The notes under the pieces were generated by a model. The model saw only the letters and a list, made by a program, of their open reading frames with translations, searched no databases and was not told the DNA's origin. Source: Cohnella herbarum (GTDB taxonomy: Bacteria; Bacillota; Bacilli; Paenibacillales; Paenibacillaceae). Taken from it: a stretch of DNA of 64,000 nucleotides. The stretch lies in assembly GCF_012849095.1 (NCBI RefSeq), contig NZ_CP051680.1, positions 5,376,001-5,440,000 on the forward strand. Direction: 5' to 3'. Of this stretch, positions 15,956 through 24,928 are shown piece after piece (the first letter of the stretch is position 1; the number at the start of each line of letters is the position of its first letter). Position numbers and translations under genes: made by a program.

Positions 15956-17496
15956 CGTACCGCCTCCTGTTCCTGTTTCTTGATGCCTAACATGTAATAA
16001 CCGATTTCTTGTTCCGTCAGGTCCGGAGTGTTGTCCAGAAGCGCCACGATCTCGCCGTTGTACAGAACGGCAATTCGGTCGCTCAGCGCCATGACTTCCG
16101 ACAGTTCGGCCGAGACGACCATAACCGCCGCGCCGCCGTCCCGACGCTTGATAATTTCCCTATGGATGAACTCGATCGCTCCAATATCGACCCCGCGAGT
16201 CGGTTGGGAAGCGATGAGCAGCTTCGGATTTTTCGACAACTCCCGCGCCACGACGACTTTCTGAAGATTGCCGCCCGACAGTGCGCCTGCCAGAATTTCC
16301 TCGTTCTGCGCGCGTACGTCGTACGTCTGCATCATCGTCTGGGTGAACTGCTTGATTTTTTTCTTATTTAGAAAAATCCCCCGTTTGAACTCGGGATTCC
16401 GATAGTGGTCGAGAATCAAATTTTCCGCAATCGTAGAAGTCAGGCTGGCTCCGGAGGTTTGCCGATCTTCCGGGATATGGCCGACTTTCATCCGGCGAAT
16501 CTCCGCTACGCTCGTACCGAGCAATTCCTTGCCCAGATAGCTTATATTGCCCGCAACCGCTTTGCGAAGTCCGGTAATCGTCTCTACCAGCTCGGTCTGT
16601 CCGTTGCCTTCCACGCCTGCAATGCCGAGAACTTCCCCGCTGCGAATGTTGAAAGAAATCCCCTGCAACGCCTTCGTACCCTTGTCGTCCAGCGCCTCAA
16701 GATTACGGACGCCAAGCACGACATCCTTAGGTTCTGCCGGTATTTTGTTCACTCGGAACAGTACTTCACGCCCAACCATCAGTCGGGAAATTTCTTCTTG
16801 ATTCGTGTCCTTCGTCTGCAAAGTCGCGATCGATTTGCCTGCTCTAAGCACGGTTATACGGTTGGAAATGCGCATGACCTCGCGCAGCTTATGCGTAATG
16901 AAAATAATCGTATGGCCTTCGCTGATCAGCGCTTGAATCGAGTCGAACAGCTCGTCCGTCTCTTGCGGCGTCAACACCGCCGTCGGCTCGTCCAGAATGA
17001 TCAGCTTCGCACCCCGGTACAACACCTTCAGTATCTCCACCCGTTGCTTCTGTCCAACCGGAATCGTCTCGACCTTTGCCTGCAGATTTACCTTCAAGCC
17101 GTACGTCGCGACCAAATGCTCCACTTCCCGATATTCCTTCGCACGATCGCGGAACAACGAAAAAGGGCCTTTCTTCGGTTCGTCGCCGAGCACGATATTT
17201 TCCGAAACCGTCAAGGAAGGCGACAACATAAAATGCTGATGTACCATACCCATACCTTGCTGAATGGCGTCCTTCGGTCCGCTAAAGCTAACCGGTTGTC
17301 CTTTGTATTCAATCGTTCCGCTCGTCGGAGCTTCCAGCCCGAACAGGATCTTCATCAAGGTCGACTTACCTGCCCCATTCTCTCCGACTAGCGCGTGTAT
17401 TTCTCCCGCGTGTACGGTCAGATCGACGCCCCTGTTAGCGGCGGTTCCGTTAGGATACACTTTATGAATGTCTTTCATCTCTAGTAAAATCGGCAT
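15952..17496 (-). CDS. ABC transporter ATP-binding protein, two ATPase domains (NupO type)
   Basis: A 514-residue protein made of two fused nucleotide-binding domains. The first has Walker A GENGAGKSTLMKI (about 38-50) and Walker B LIILDEPTAVL. The second has a degenerate Walker A-like GVEGNGQTEL and signature LSGGNLQKVV, as usual in the sugar/nucleoside CUT2-like group. It energises nucleoside import. It lies 109 bases after the lipoprotein gene, with a stem-loop between, and is coupled to the downstream permease by a 4-base overlap. Confidence 0.93.
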   Translation of the reverse strand: MPILLEMKDIHKVYPNGTAANRGVDLTVHAGEIHALVGENGAGKSTLMKILFGLEAPTSGTIEYKGQPVSFSGPKDAIQQGMGMVHQHFMLSPSLTVSENIVLGDEPKKGPFSLFRDRAKEYREVEHLVATYGLKVNLQAKVETIPVGQKQRVEILKVLYRGAKLIILDEPTAVLTPQETDELFDSIQALISEGHTIIFITHKLREVMRISNRITVLRAGKSIATLQTKDTNQEEISRLMVGREVLFRVNKIPAEPKDVVLGVRNLEALDDKGTKALQGISFNIRSGEVLGIAGVEGNGQTELVETITGLRKAVAGNISYLGKELLGTSVAEIRRMKVGHIPEDRQTSGASLTSTIAENLILDHYRNPEFKRGIFLNKKKIKQFTQTMMQTYDVRAQNEEILAGALSGGNLQKVVVARELSKNPKLLIASQPTRGVDIGAIEFIHREIIKRRDGGAAVMVVSAELSEVMALSDRIAVLYNGEIVALLDNTPDLTEQEIGYYMLGIKKQEQEAVR

Positions 17497-17551
17497 CGCT
17501 ATCCCCCCAGCCAGAAAATGACTTCATTCGTATACGGGGCCCCAGTGAAAC

Positions 17552-17585
17552 GAAGGAGAGATGAGGTTAACCTCACCCCTCCTTC
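17552..17585 (-). other. Intercistronic stem-loop after the binding-protein gene
   Basis: GAAGGAG and CTCCTTC form an outer stem around the inner palindrome TGAGGTTAACCTCA. No T run follows on the minus strand, so it is not a standard terminator. In binding-protein operons such structures often stabilise the upstream message and let the lipoprotein be made in excess over the membrane parts; that role here is inferred. Confidence 0.5.
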
Positions 17586-17605
17586 AATTCTTATAGCCAG
17601 TATTC

Positions 17606-18703
17606 TTATAAAGAAGATTTTACGGTGATCTCGCCTTTACCCAACTTGTCCTCGATCTCGGTCATTTTATCTCTGATTGATTGCGGAACGTATTTCTCGT
17701 ACATCTCGTCTTTAGCGATACCTACGCCGCCTTCTTTGATACCCAGCACTTCGCCGCTGCCGAAAGCCAATTCGCCTTTGACCATCAATTCGAATGCGCG
17801 GAAGATCGATTGGTCAACGTTTTTCATCATGGATGTCAGAACGCTTCCCGGGTAAAGCGGATTTTGGTTGGCGTCGACTCCGATCGAGTACACGCCTTTC
17901 TCGTTCGCGCCTTCCAGCGTGCCAAGACCCGCTGCGGACGCTACGCCGAATACGATGTCGGCTTTCTGCGAATCGATTTGCGCCAAGCCCAATTCTTTGC
18001 CTTTAGGAGCGTTAACGAAATCTCCTACATAAGAAGTAACGACTTTCACGTCTTTGTCTACATAAGCTGCGCCTTGCTCGTAACCCGATTTGAAGTCATT
18101 GATGATCGGGATATCCATACCGCCGACGAATCCGACGACTTTCTCCGGGTTTGCCCCTTTGAGCTCTGTATTCGTCGTTACCAATGCCGCGAACGCGCCG
18201 GCAAGGAACGAACCTTCGCTTTGCGAGTAAAGCATCGAATAAACGTTAGGAACGCCTTCGATTAAATCATCGAAGAAGATGAACTTGATATCGGGATAGC
18301 GTGAAGCCAAATCCTTCGTCACATCGATCATTTGGCTCGTACCGACGACAACGACGTTATATTTATTGCTAGCCACTACGGCTTCCAGACCGGATGCCCA
18401 GTCCGCGGAGTTAGCTCCGCCTTCAACCGTTTTAGCTTTAATTCCAAGTTCTTTGACTGCTTTATCCATACCCGCTTGCGCAGAGTCGAAGAAGCTCTTG
18501 TCGCCAAGCGTACTGTTTACATAGTAAAGGGCGTTAATGTCAGAAGCCGGCGCCGGTGCAGACCCGTTAGACGCAGACGGCGAAGCTGATGGAGATGCTG
18601 CCGGAGATTCACTGGATTTATTATTCGAATTGCCGCATCCCGAAATAACCAAAACGATTGAAAGAACGATTACGCTTAGCAAGCTGAATTTTTTAGTCTT
18701 CAT
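17606..18703 (-). CDS. BMP-family nucleoside-binding lipoprotein
   Basis: A 365-residue substrate-binding lipoprotein. The signal peptide ends in the lipobox VISGC and is followed by a Ser/Pro/Ala linker, then the BMP (Med/PnrA-like) fold: NALYYVNSTLGDKSFFD, VGTSQMIDV, GFVGGMDIPIINDF. PnrA-type proteins bind purine nucleosides outside the membrane and deliver them to the permeases. The chosen ATG (18703) follows AAAGGGGAG at nine bases; the longest frame starts 8 codons earlier at 18727, overlapping the rbsK stop, but lacks its own site. The encoded transporter parts follow downstream. Confidence 0.93.
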   Translation of the reverse strand: MKTKKFSLLSVIVLSIVLVISGCGNSNNKSSESPAASPSASPSASNGSAPAPASDINALYYVNSTLGDKSFFDSAQAGMDKAVKELGIKAKTVEGGANSADWASGLEAVVASNKYNVVVVGTSQMIDVTKDLASRYPDIKFIFFDDLIEGVPNVYSMLYSQSEGSFLAGAFAALVTTNTELKGANPEKVVGFVGGMDIPIINDFKSGYEQGAAYVDKDVKVVTSYVGDFVNAPKGKELGLAQIDSQKADIVFGVASAAGLGTLEGANEKGVYSIGVDANQNPLYPGSVLTSMMKNVDQSIFRAFELMVKGELAFGSGEVLGIKEGGVGIAKDEMYEKYVPQSIRDKMTEIEDKLGKGEITVKSSL

Positions 18704-18723
18704 GTTGTAGAACTCCCCTTTAA

Positions 18724-19656
18724 TCACTGGTTGTGTGCTGCTTGTTTAATGAATTGCTCGGCTTCCTCAAGCAACGGCATGGAAGCTTGCGCTCCCTTGC
18801 GCGTCGTTGTCATCGCGCCGATGGCGGAGGCGAATTTCGCTGCCGCCCAGATGTCTTTCCCGCTTACGATCGCCGCTCCTACCGCACCGGCAAAAGCATC
18901 GCCGGCCGCCGTAGAATCTACGGCATTCACTTTGTAAGCTTCCACGAAGAAGGTTCGATTCGCCCCTACGACGACTACGCCTTTTTCCCCTAGCTTAGCA
19001 AACACGGTCGATACGCCTTGGTTGATCAATTCGACAGCCGCAAGCTTCGCGGTTAACTGGTCGGAAACTTTAACACCCGTCAACTGGGTAATTTCCTTCT
19101 CGTTAGGCAGAATATAATCCACCATCGCCAGTAACTCTTCCGGCAGCGGTTGCGCAGGCGCAGGATCCAGCAGTACCGGAACCTGATGCCGCTTCGCGAT
19201 CGTAATCGCTTCCTTCACGGTTTCAAGCGGAATTTCAAGCTGCACCATGAGCAGCTTAGCCTGCTTAATCAGATCTTCTTGCTTGCGCACGTCCTCCGGA
19301 GTTAGCAACAGATTGGCCCCCGCAGCAACGACGATGCTATTGTCCCCTTGCGGATCCAATGTGATGAACGCGACGCCCGTCGCTTCCCCAGCCACTTTCT
19401 CGATTACGCTACAATCGACTCCGACCTCTTCCAGATTGGCAAGCAGTTGGTCGCCGAACAAGTCGCCGCCCACTTTTCCAATCATGGCCACGTCAGCCCC
19501 GAGCTTGCAGGCCGCGACTGCCTGATTGGCGCCTTTACCTCCTACGTTCATGAAGAAATCGGTACCTAATACGGTTTCTCCCCGATCCGGACGATGGTTT
19601 AGGCTGACCACCATATCCATATTCAGGCTCCCCACAACCACAATACTTGCACTCAT
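18724..19656 (-). CDS. rbsK: Ribokinase
   Basis: A 310-residue PfkB-family sugar kinase. GSLNMDMVV at the N-terminus, VGGKGANQAVA near residues 37-48 and the C-terminal active-site motif NAVDSTAAGDAFAGA (Asp as catalytic base) identify ribokinase. It phosphorylates ribose to ribose 5-phosphate in the cytoplasm, using the ribose released by the two nucleoside hydrolases of this operon. Its start overlaps the stop of the LacI-type regulator by 4 bases. No ribose transporter genes are present, which fits ribose arriving as nucleosides. Confidence 0.93.
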   Translation of the reverse strand: MSASIVVVGSLNMDMVVSLNHRPDRGETVLGTDFFMNVGGKGANQAVAACKLGADVAMIGKVGGDLFGDQLLANLEEVGVDCSVIEKVAGEATGVAFITLDPQGDNSIVVAAGANLLLTPEDVRKQEDLIKQAKLLMVQLEIPLETVKEAITIAKRHQVPVLLDPAPAQPLPEELLAMVDYILPNEKEITQLTGVKVSDQLTAKLAAVELINQGVSTVFAKLGEKGVVVVGANRTFFVEAYKVNAVDSTAAGDAFAGAVGAAIVSGKDIWAAAKFASAIGAMTTTRKGAQASMPLLEEAEQFIKQAAHNQ

Positions 19657-20651
19657 TTCTGGTCCACCCCATTACATGATTCTCTGTGTATAAGCTTATG
19701 CTCCAAAATCACGTTCTTTGAGCCCGACCTCACCCCCTTCATCTGATCATCTAACAGCTGCACAGCGGTGACTCCAATCTGATAGGCAGGTATCGAAATC
19801 GTGCTCAGCGTTGGTCGCGACATGGCGCAGAACGCAATGTCATCGCAACCGATGATCGAAATATCCTCGGGCACTCGCAATCCACGGCGATGGATTTCCT
19901 GCATCGCGCCTAGCGCCAATAGATCGTTCGCCGCGAAAATGGCCGTCGGCGCATACTCGTCAATCACGGCGCCCATCTGGTGCACGCCCGACTCGTAGCT
20001 GAATGTGCCTACGCTGACGAATGGTTCAAGATTTGCCGCATGCATAGCATCCATATAACCCGTTCTTCGACTTACCGCCGATTGAATATTTTTAGGACCG
20101 GCGAGATGAGCGATTCGGGTGTGCCCCCGCTCGATCAAGTAGTTGATCGAATCTTGTGCCGCTTTATAGTTATCGATCGACACCGCGTCGAACGGCTTGT
20201 CCTCAATGAGTCGGTCGCAGAGTACGATTGGCGTATGCAGACTAGTCAGCTCGTTGACCGTCTTCTCATCGAGCGTCGAAGAGATCAGCACAATCCCCCC
20301 TACCTGTTGTTCCACCATTTTGTAAATAATATCCTGCTCTATTTTCGGATCATTATCAGTATTGCCGATAAAAAGCGTATAACCGAGTCTGTGGGCAGCA
20401 TCCTCGATCCCGCGAGCCAGTACTGGAAAGTACGGGTTCGTAATATCCGGAAGGATCAGTCCAATGTTATTCGTCCGGTTCGTCGCCAAGTTTCTCGCGA
20501 TAACGCTAGGACGGTAACCGAGCTCTTCTATCGCGCGAAGTACGCGTTCTTTGATCTCCCCCTTGACTTGAGGATTGTTGTTAAGCACTCGGGACACGGT
20601 CGCCTTGGATACTTGCGCTCGCTCCGCGACGTGGTCAATATTTGGTTTCAT
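19653..20651 (-). CDS. LacI-family repressor of the nucleoside operon
   Basis: A 332-residue regulator. Residues 4-25 hold the LacI helix-turn-helix (IDHVAERAQVSKATVSRVLN) with the hinge (ELGYRPSVIARNLAT), followed by a periplasmic-binding-protein-like sensor domain with the family segments GLILPDITNPYF and ANDLLALGAMQE. It is the first gene of the operon and is preceded by a promoter embedded among three CCGGTT/GCGGTT palindromes, so it most likely represses itself and the eight genes after it. RbsR-like in sequence; the inducer is probably ribose or a nucleoside. Confidence 0.9.
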   Translation of the reverse strand: MKPNIDHVAERAQVSKATVSRVLNNNPQVKGEIKERVLRAIEELGYRPSVIARNLATNRTNNIGLILPDITNPYFPVLARGIEDAAHRLGYTLFIGNTDNDPKIEQDIIYKMVEQQVGGIVLISSTLDEKTVNELTSLHTPIVLCDRLIEDKPFDAVSIDNYKAAQDSINYLIERGHTRIAHLAGPKNIQSAVSRRTGYMDAMHAANLEPFVSVGTFSYESGVHQMGAVIDEYAPTAIFAANDLLALGAMQEIHRRGLRVPEDISIIGCDDIAFCAMSRPTLSTISIPAYQIGVTAVQLLDDQMKGVRSGSKNVILEHKLIHRESCNGVDQK

Positions 20652-20691
20652 TCGCCCTGTTCACCGTCGTTTCTTGTATCCGATTTCATTT

Positions 20692-20780
20692 CAGAAACCG
20701 GTTACACAATTTCTTGTGTTTCAGAAAGCGGTTTCTGATTCAAACTATAACATGTCGAAAATAAATTTGCAACCGGTTTC
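20692..20780 (-). promoter_or_regulatory. Promoter with three LacI-type operators for the nucleoside operon
   Basis: On the minus strand TTGCAA (20767-20772) and TATAGT (20744-20749) are 17 bases apart, a good SigA promoter. Three LacI-type palindromes surround it: GCAACCGGTTTC (20769-20780) over the -35, TCAGAAAGCGGTTTCTGA (20721-20738) just downstream of the -10, and CAGAAACCGGTTACAC (20692-20707). The central CCGGTT or GCGGTT with TTTC arms matches LacI-family operator style. Spacing of about 29 and 42-48 bases would allow cooperative blocking. Confidence 0.75.
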
Positions 20781-20850
20781 ATTTGGTCGAAGATGCCACT
20801 TTATGTAAGCGTTATCTCTCTTTAGTAAAACTCATCTATCTGTGAAAAAC

Positions 20851-20893
20851 AAAAAAGCTCCCGAATCTACGGAAACCGTAGAACGGGAGCTCT
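20851..20893 (-). terminator. Terminator of the rpsF-ssb-rpsR operon
   Basis: On the minus strand GAGCTCCCG and CGGGAGCTTTTTTG pair, with inner TCTACGG/CCGTAGA, giving a long stem and a T6 run nine bases after the rpsR stop. Confidence 0.92.
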
Positions 20894-20901
20894 CGAAACG
20901 A

Positions 20902-21243
20902 CTACTCAGTCGTGTAAGGAAGCAAAGCCATTTGACGTGCGCGTTTGATCGCCACAGTCAACATGCGTTGGTATTTCGCTTTCGTTCCGGTCACGCGACG
21001 TGGCAAGATTTTGCCGCGCTCGCTGATGAACTTACGAAGCAAGTCCAACTCTTTGTAATCCACGTGAGTGATTTTATTTACAGTGAAGTAACAAACTTTC
21101 TTACGTTTGTTACGGCCGCCACGGCGGAATTTACGGGGCTCACGTTCGCCACGGTCTCCACCGCGATCTCCGCCACCGCCGCCTGTACGGCTGTGCGCAG
21201 GGCGCTCTTCACGTGCTGGTGCTGCTGTTTGTTGTTCGCTCAT
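20902..21243 (-). CDS. rpsR: Ribosomal protein S18
   Basis: A 113-residue S18 of the small ribosomal subunit. The conserved core runs from [18 protein letters not shown] to the C-terminus ([25 protein letters not shown]). S18 binds S6 and 16S rRNA on the platform. Usual length is near 75-90 residues; here about 45 extra N-terminal residues are rich in Gly, Arg and Asp (a [13 protein letters not shown] run). Last gene of the rpsF-ssb-rpsR operon. Confidence 0.97.
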   Translation of the reverse strand: MSEQQTAAPAREERPAHSRTGGGGGDRGGDRGEREPRKFRRGGRNKRKKVCYFTVNKITHVDYKELDLLRKFISERGKILPRRVTGTKAKYQRMLTVAIKRARQMALLPYTTE

Positions 21244-21263
21244 TTGTTATCCGTCCTTTCCAG

Positions 21264-21764
21264 TTAAAATGGCAAATCATCGTCCGATATATCTATCGGT
21301 CGCCCGTCATCGGCGAAGGGATCACTATTGTTGCCGCTGTTGCGAGAGCCAGAGCTGCGGTTGCCGCCTCCGTACCCGCCTCCGCCTGCACCCGGGTTGC
21401 CGCCGGAACCTTCTTCTCTTCCTTGTCCTCCGCCGCCCTCGCGGTTGGCTGATTCCAGGAATCGAACGTTATCGGCGATAACTTCCGTTACATATACGCG
21501 TCGGCCTTCGTTGTTCTCGTAGTTGCGCACTTGAATGCGGCCTTCCACGGCGGCCAAACGGCCTTTACGAAGATAATTCGCACACGTCTCGGCTAACTGT
21601 CTCCACGTTACGATCGGGATAAAATCCGCTTCGCGCTCTTCTTTACTGCCGGAGAACTGACGGTCTACCGCTAAAGTAAATTGGGTAACGGCTACGCCTG
21701 CAGGCGTGTAACGCAATTCGGGATCCTTGGTCAGGCGCCCTATGAGAATAACTCGATTCAACAT
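21264..21764 (-). CDS. ssb: Single-stranded DNA-binding protein
   Basis: A 166-residue SSB. The OB-fold occupies residues 1-105 ([35 protein letters not shown]). A Gly/Asn/Ser-rich linker follows, ending in the acidic tip DISDDDLPF that recruits replication and repair partners. It sits between rpsF and rpsR as in most Firmicutes. The strand orientation is toward the terminus side of the left replichore. Confidence 0.97.
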   Translation of the reverse strand: MLNRVILIGRLTKDPELRYTPAGVAVTQFTLAVDRQFSGSKEEREADFIPIVTWRQLAETCANYLRKGRLAAVEGRIQVRNYENNEGRRVYVTEVIADNVRFLESANREGGGGQGREEGSGGNPGAGGGGYGGGNRSSGSRNSGNNSDPFADDGRPIDISDDDLPF

Positions 21765-21832
21765 CGCGGCTTCCCTCCACTAGACATGACATTAGGCTTG
21801 CGGCGGTTATCCGCCTGGTACAGTGTGGCTAC

Positions 21833-22120
21833 TTACGCGATTTGTTCTCTGACGACCATATGACGGATAACTTCATCCGTAATCTTCAGAACGCGTTCCA
21901 ACTCCGTCACAACATCTGACGTCGCCGAGAAATGAACCAACACATACGTCCCATCGCGGTGTTTGTTGATTTCGTAAGCTAAACGACGTTTACCCATAAT
22001 GTCGTGCTTCACGATCTCTCCGCCGTTCCCGATGATGCCCTGGAATTTTTCCACGACAGCTTGAACGGTTTCTTGTTCCACGTCCGGACGGATGATGTAC
22101 ATCAACTCGTAGTTGCGCAT
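21833..22120 (-). CDS. rpsF: Ribosomal protein S6
   Basis: A 95-residue S6 (MRNYELMYIIRPDVEQE; GKRRLAYEINKHRDGTYVLVHF; ITDEVIRHMVVRE). It pairs with S18 on the 30S platform. AAGGAGGTGAACGGAAG precedes the ATG, a near-perfect ribosome binding site. First gene of the operon; the operon in many bacteria is autoregulated by the S6:S18 complex on an rpsF leader RNA. Confidence 0.97.
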   Translation of the reverse strand: MRNYELMYIIRPDVEQETVQAVVEKFQGIIGNGGEIVKHDIMGKRRLAYEINKHRDGTYVLVHFSATSDVVTELERVLKITDEVIRHMVVREQIA

Positions 22121-22240
22121 CTTCCGTTCACCTCCTTAAGGTCTTTGGCCCCCCACTTGGTATACCGATGAGCTTGTCAACCGGCTGGGAAGCAAGGAGC
22201 ATGCGTTAAATTCGCATGCCTGAATACTTTATCACAATAG
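22121..22240 (-). promoter_or_regulatory. rpsF upstream region with leader hairpins
   Basis: On the minus strand TTGCGG and TAAAGT with 17 bases between (about 22228-22256) could be a promoter. It is followed by a perfect 7-bp hairpin GCATGCG/CGCATGC (22199-22219) and a GC-rich stretch with CCGG and CGGT elements before the ribosome binding site. Its place fits an S6:S18-binding leader, but the known consensus cannot be confirmed by eye. Confidence 0.3.
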
Positions 22241-22297
22241 CCCGAATACCGCAAGAAGTTTCGCGCTACACTATCCTTTAGACAGGGGGTGATGACA

Positions 22298-22486
22298 ATG
22301 GGCGAACAGACGCAGTTCGAACCCGGACAGCGTGCTCCGAATGACGGAGAGTATATGGAGGTCGGAGAAGATGCCTTCCATATGGGGATTAACGACCCCC
22401 AGCATGTCGTATTGCGCAAAGGTCAGAAATTCCCCAAAACCTCTAACCACAATCGCAAGTGGAAAAAAATGAAACAGTTCCATTAG
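22298..22486 (+). CDS. YjzC-like small protein
   Basis: A 62-residue protein, MGEQTQFEPGQRAPNDGEYM at the N-terminus and KGQKFPKTSNHNRKW near the C-terminus, matching the YjzC family of Bacillus and Paenibacillus (function unknown). The ATG at 22298 follows AGGGGGTGATG; earlier in-frame GTG and ATG codons overlap that site and are rejected. It lies divergently from rpsF with its own short transcript. It has no membrane segment or signal peptide. Confidence 0.8.
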   Translation: MGEQTQFEPGQRAPNDGEYMEVGEDAFHMGINDPQHVVLRKGQKFPKTSNHNRKWKKMKQFH

Positions 22487-23149
22487 AACTTTATTTCATC
22501 GGCATGCATATTGCGGGAGGATTTAAGCCATTCTATATCTCGGCGACGGAAAACGAGAGGTGTGGTTCCCTTGAACGACTGGGCGCAACAACCGCAAGAG
22601 GAAACGTTCCAATCGGAGTAGGCTACGGAAGCGAGGCGTTGTGCTAAAGACTATTCGTCTGCAACACAGGGTTAACAATTTCCGGACAACCGAAGCGCTG
22701 AGTTAAATCAGCAACGTCATGGTTACGAATTTCGAATGCAACTCATTAAACGTCGCCCGAAGAACCCTGTGAAGGGTTCTTCGTTATTTTGCTTTTATCT
22801 TGTTGCTCCTACACACGTTTGCTCGTCGTATCAATACTCAGACTTACTGCTCTTACAACACTAGCTTACAGCTTACGGAAGCTACGGACGTTATTTTGCT
22901 CAAAAAAGCGTTTTTCAAAATCTAACGGAAATGGACGCTCTTATTTGTATGTTTTCCAGTGAAATCATGCCATTTGGGTATAAATAACGCCGTGCAGCTC
23001 CGTTAGGTTTTCAAAACAATTGTTTCCGACGAAATAGCGGCTGCGGCCGCCGTTAGAAACTAATCCCATTAATCCACAACGGACTAAAGGCAGCCATACG
23101 TTCAAAATGATCGATATGCGTACTAGGTTGCGAATTAGTCCCCTTTTCC
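22487..23149. other. Intergenic region with a terminator-like hairpin and degenerate palindromes
   Basis: No convincing gene. A perfect 11-bp stem with GTGA loop followed by TTATTTT lies at 22758-22790 and can end rightward transcription from the YjzC-like gene. Around 22870-23060 are several ACGTTATT, CTAACGGA and AATAGCGG words. Two 25-base units, 22983-23007 and 23033-23057, start 50 bases apart and loosely resemble the hairpins of the 8.4-10.2 kb array. Confidence 0.5.
22758..22790 (+). terminator. Rho-independent terminator
   Basis: CGAAGAACCCT-GTGA-AGGGTTCTTCG followed by TTATTTT on the plus strand. No gene ends just before it, so it probably closes a longer transcript from the YjzC-like gene about 270 bases upstream. 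Confidence 0.85.
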
Positions 23150-24772
23150 TCATTCAATATCGTTCGACCTGATCGCCAATTGAAGCAGCAGCTTGGTTTC
23201 CGGGTCATCCAACCTTAAGCCTAGCTCGTTCTTGATCCGGTCGAGCCGGTAGTTGATCGTATTGTAGTGAAGGTACATCCGCTCGGCCGTTTCTTTCGCG
23301 TTGCAGTTGCAATCGAAGTACGTCCGAAGCGTATTCAATAGCGCCCCCTGCTGTTTGGCGTCCAATTCTAGCAAAGGATTCAAGTAAAGTCGCTGAAACT
23401 CTTCCATTTCGTCGGTTCCTTGCAGCCGATAGAGCAACAAGTAGACGCCAAGCTCGTTGTACCGAAGCGTCTCATCCTTCAGCCTGCAGACGCGCCTGAT
23501 GTCGGCGGCTCGTTTCGCATCGCGATAACTGCCGGACACCTCCGCTTGACGGCTAACCTCTCTGCCTAAGCACAACGATACCTGCTTCTCTTGAATCATC
23601 GGTCTCAAGATCGTCCATAAGTTCCCGGTCAGCTGTTGTCTAGCATGGAGTCCTCCGATCTCCTCGCTCCTCAGCGTAAATAGAACGACTAACTCCCCTT
23701 CCAGCACCGTCCACTTCAGATCGCTTCCGCGGGAATCGCTTTCCCAATTAAGCCGTTTCGCCAGCTCTTGCAGCGATTTGACCTCCGGCTTCCGCTCCCA
23801 GAACGACACGACCCCGGCTAAATAGACTGCGTCCTCCGCTAGCGGCCATCCGCAAGCTTCCGCGCGAAGCCTCAGATCGACCGTCGACACGATGCGCCCC
23901 GCCAGCCAATCTTGCAGAAACTGATCGAAATATTTGACCTCGATATTTTTCCTCGCCTGCATGTTGCTGATCTCGAATCCAAGCAACCGTCCCGCCCAGT
24001 TGATCGTAAGCGTATCGACCGCTCCGTATTCGGCCGAATATTCGAGAATCAACAAGAGGTACGAACGGACTTGTCCATCCGGTACCGTCGCGACATGAAC
24101 GCGAACGCTCCGTTCTCCGATCTGCAACACGTTCGTCTCCGGCGTCTGATCCTCGCGGAATTTAACCCATTCCGTTTCCTCAATGAGCTCGAACAGTTTC
24201 TCCGCATCCGGAGATCCCGTTCTGCGGTTATGAGGATCCAGCAGGATTACCGGATTGCGGATCATGACCTGCAAATGATTCAAATACGAGGAAAGCCCGT
24301 CCCCGTGTAGCAGCACGTGGGACAGGCGTTGAACGCGACCTTGGAGAATCGTAAGATCTTTCGATTCGGAGACGAGCACCCGCTCCATGACTTCGCGAAC
24401 GACATCCGAGAACGTCGTGCCCGGCGGCAGCTCGATTAGCGGCATGCCGTACCGGTTGGCGGCTTCGATCGCGGCGGCAGGCACTTCGTCGAAGAAACGT
24501 TTCGTCTTCACGCCGAGCGCTGCGACGCCCTTGCTCGCCAATTGCTCGATGAGCGGCACAAGCACTTCGGGGTCGTGCTTAAACGGATATCCCGTCGTCA
24601 TGAGCAGTTCGCCGGGCCGCACCCAGTCGATGACGTCGGGAACCTCCATTACGTTGATGCGGCTAATCAAGCTGTTTAAGCCCGCTTCGCCGCCTAGAAG
24701 AACGGCATCCTTGAATTGAGGAACATCGAACAAGGATTTGACCGTAAAGCCTTCTCTGATCGGGTCGTCCAT
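23150..24772 (-). CDS. PucR-family transcriptional regulator
   Basis: A 540-residue regulator. Residues 9-135 form the PucR N-terminal domain (VKSLFDVPQFKDAVLLGGEAGL; RPGELLMTTGYPF). A GGDEF-like central region follows, and the C-terminal PucR helix-turn-helix includes CNAKETAERMYLHYNTINYR (about 485-525). PucR proteins activate genes for purine and ureide catabolism under nitrogen limitation. It is the last gene in the leftward nitrogen-scavenging block, 156 bases after the isochorismatase-fold hydrolase, and is the best candidate for its local regulator. Confidence 0.9.
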   Translation of the reverse strand: MDDPIREGFTVKSLFDVPQFKDAVLLGGEAGLNSLISRINVMEVPDVIDWVRPGELLMTTGYPFKHDPEVLVPLIEQLASKGVAALGVKTKRFFDEVPAAAIEAANRYGMPLIELPPGTTFSDVVREVMERVLVSESKDLTILQGRVQRLSHVLLHGDGLSSYLNHLQVMIRNPVILLDPHNRRTGSPDAEKLFELIEETEWVKFREDQTPETNVLQIGERSVRVHVATVPDGQVRSYLLLILEYSAEYGAVDTLTINWAGRLLGFEISNMQARKNIEVKYFDQFLQDWLAGRIVSTVDLRLRAEACGWPLAEDAVYLAGVVSFWERKPEVKSLQELAKRLNWESDSRGSDLKWTVLEGELVVLFTLRSEEIGGLHARQQLTGNLWTILRPMIQEKQVSLCLGREVSRQAEVSGSYRDAKRAADIRRVCRLKDETLRYNELGVYLLLYRLQGTDEMEEFQRLYLNPLLELDAKQQGALLNTLRTYFDCNCNAKETAERMYLHYNTINYRLDRIKNELGLRLDDPETKLLLQLAIRSNDIE

Positions 24773-24928
24773 CGCCGCGCATTCCTTTCCCTGTAAAAGC
24801 TGTCCTTGTTGTCATCACCGGCACACCATCTGCATCGTTTCATCAATTTCACCGGCGCAATAATCTCATCATTTTCTCTTCTCATCTTCTTCATCGGCGC
24901 ATCATTTCCATCATTCATCGCCCTTAAA

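Noticed and set aside
22459..22647. 62-residue open frame after the YjzC-like gene
   Set aside because: It overlaps the YjzC-like gene in another frame, lacks a clear ribosome binding site and matches no family I recognise. Short frames starting near 22570, 22640 and 22720 were also not convincing.
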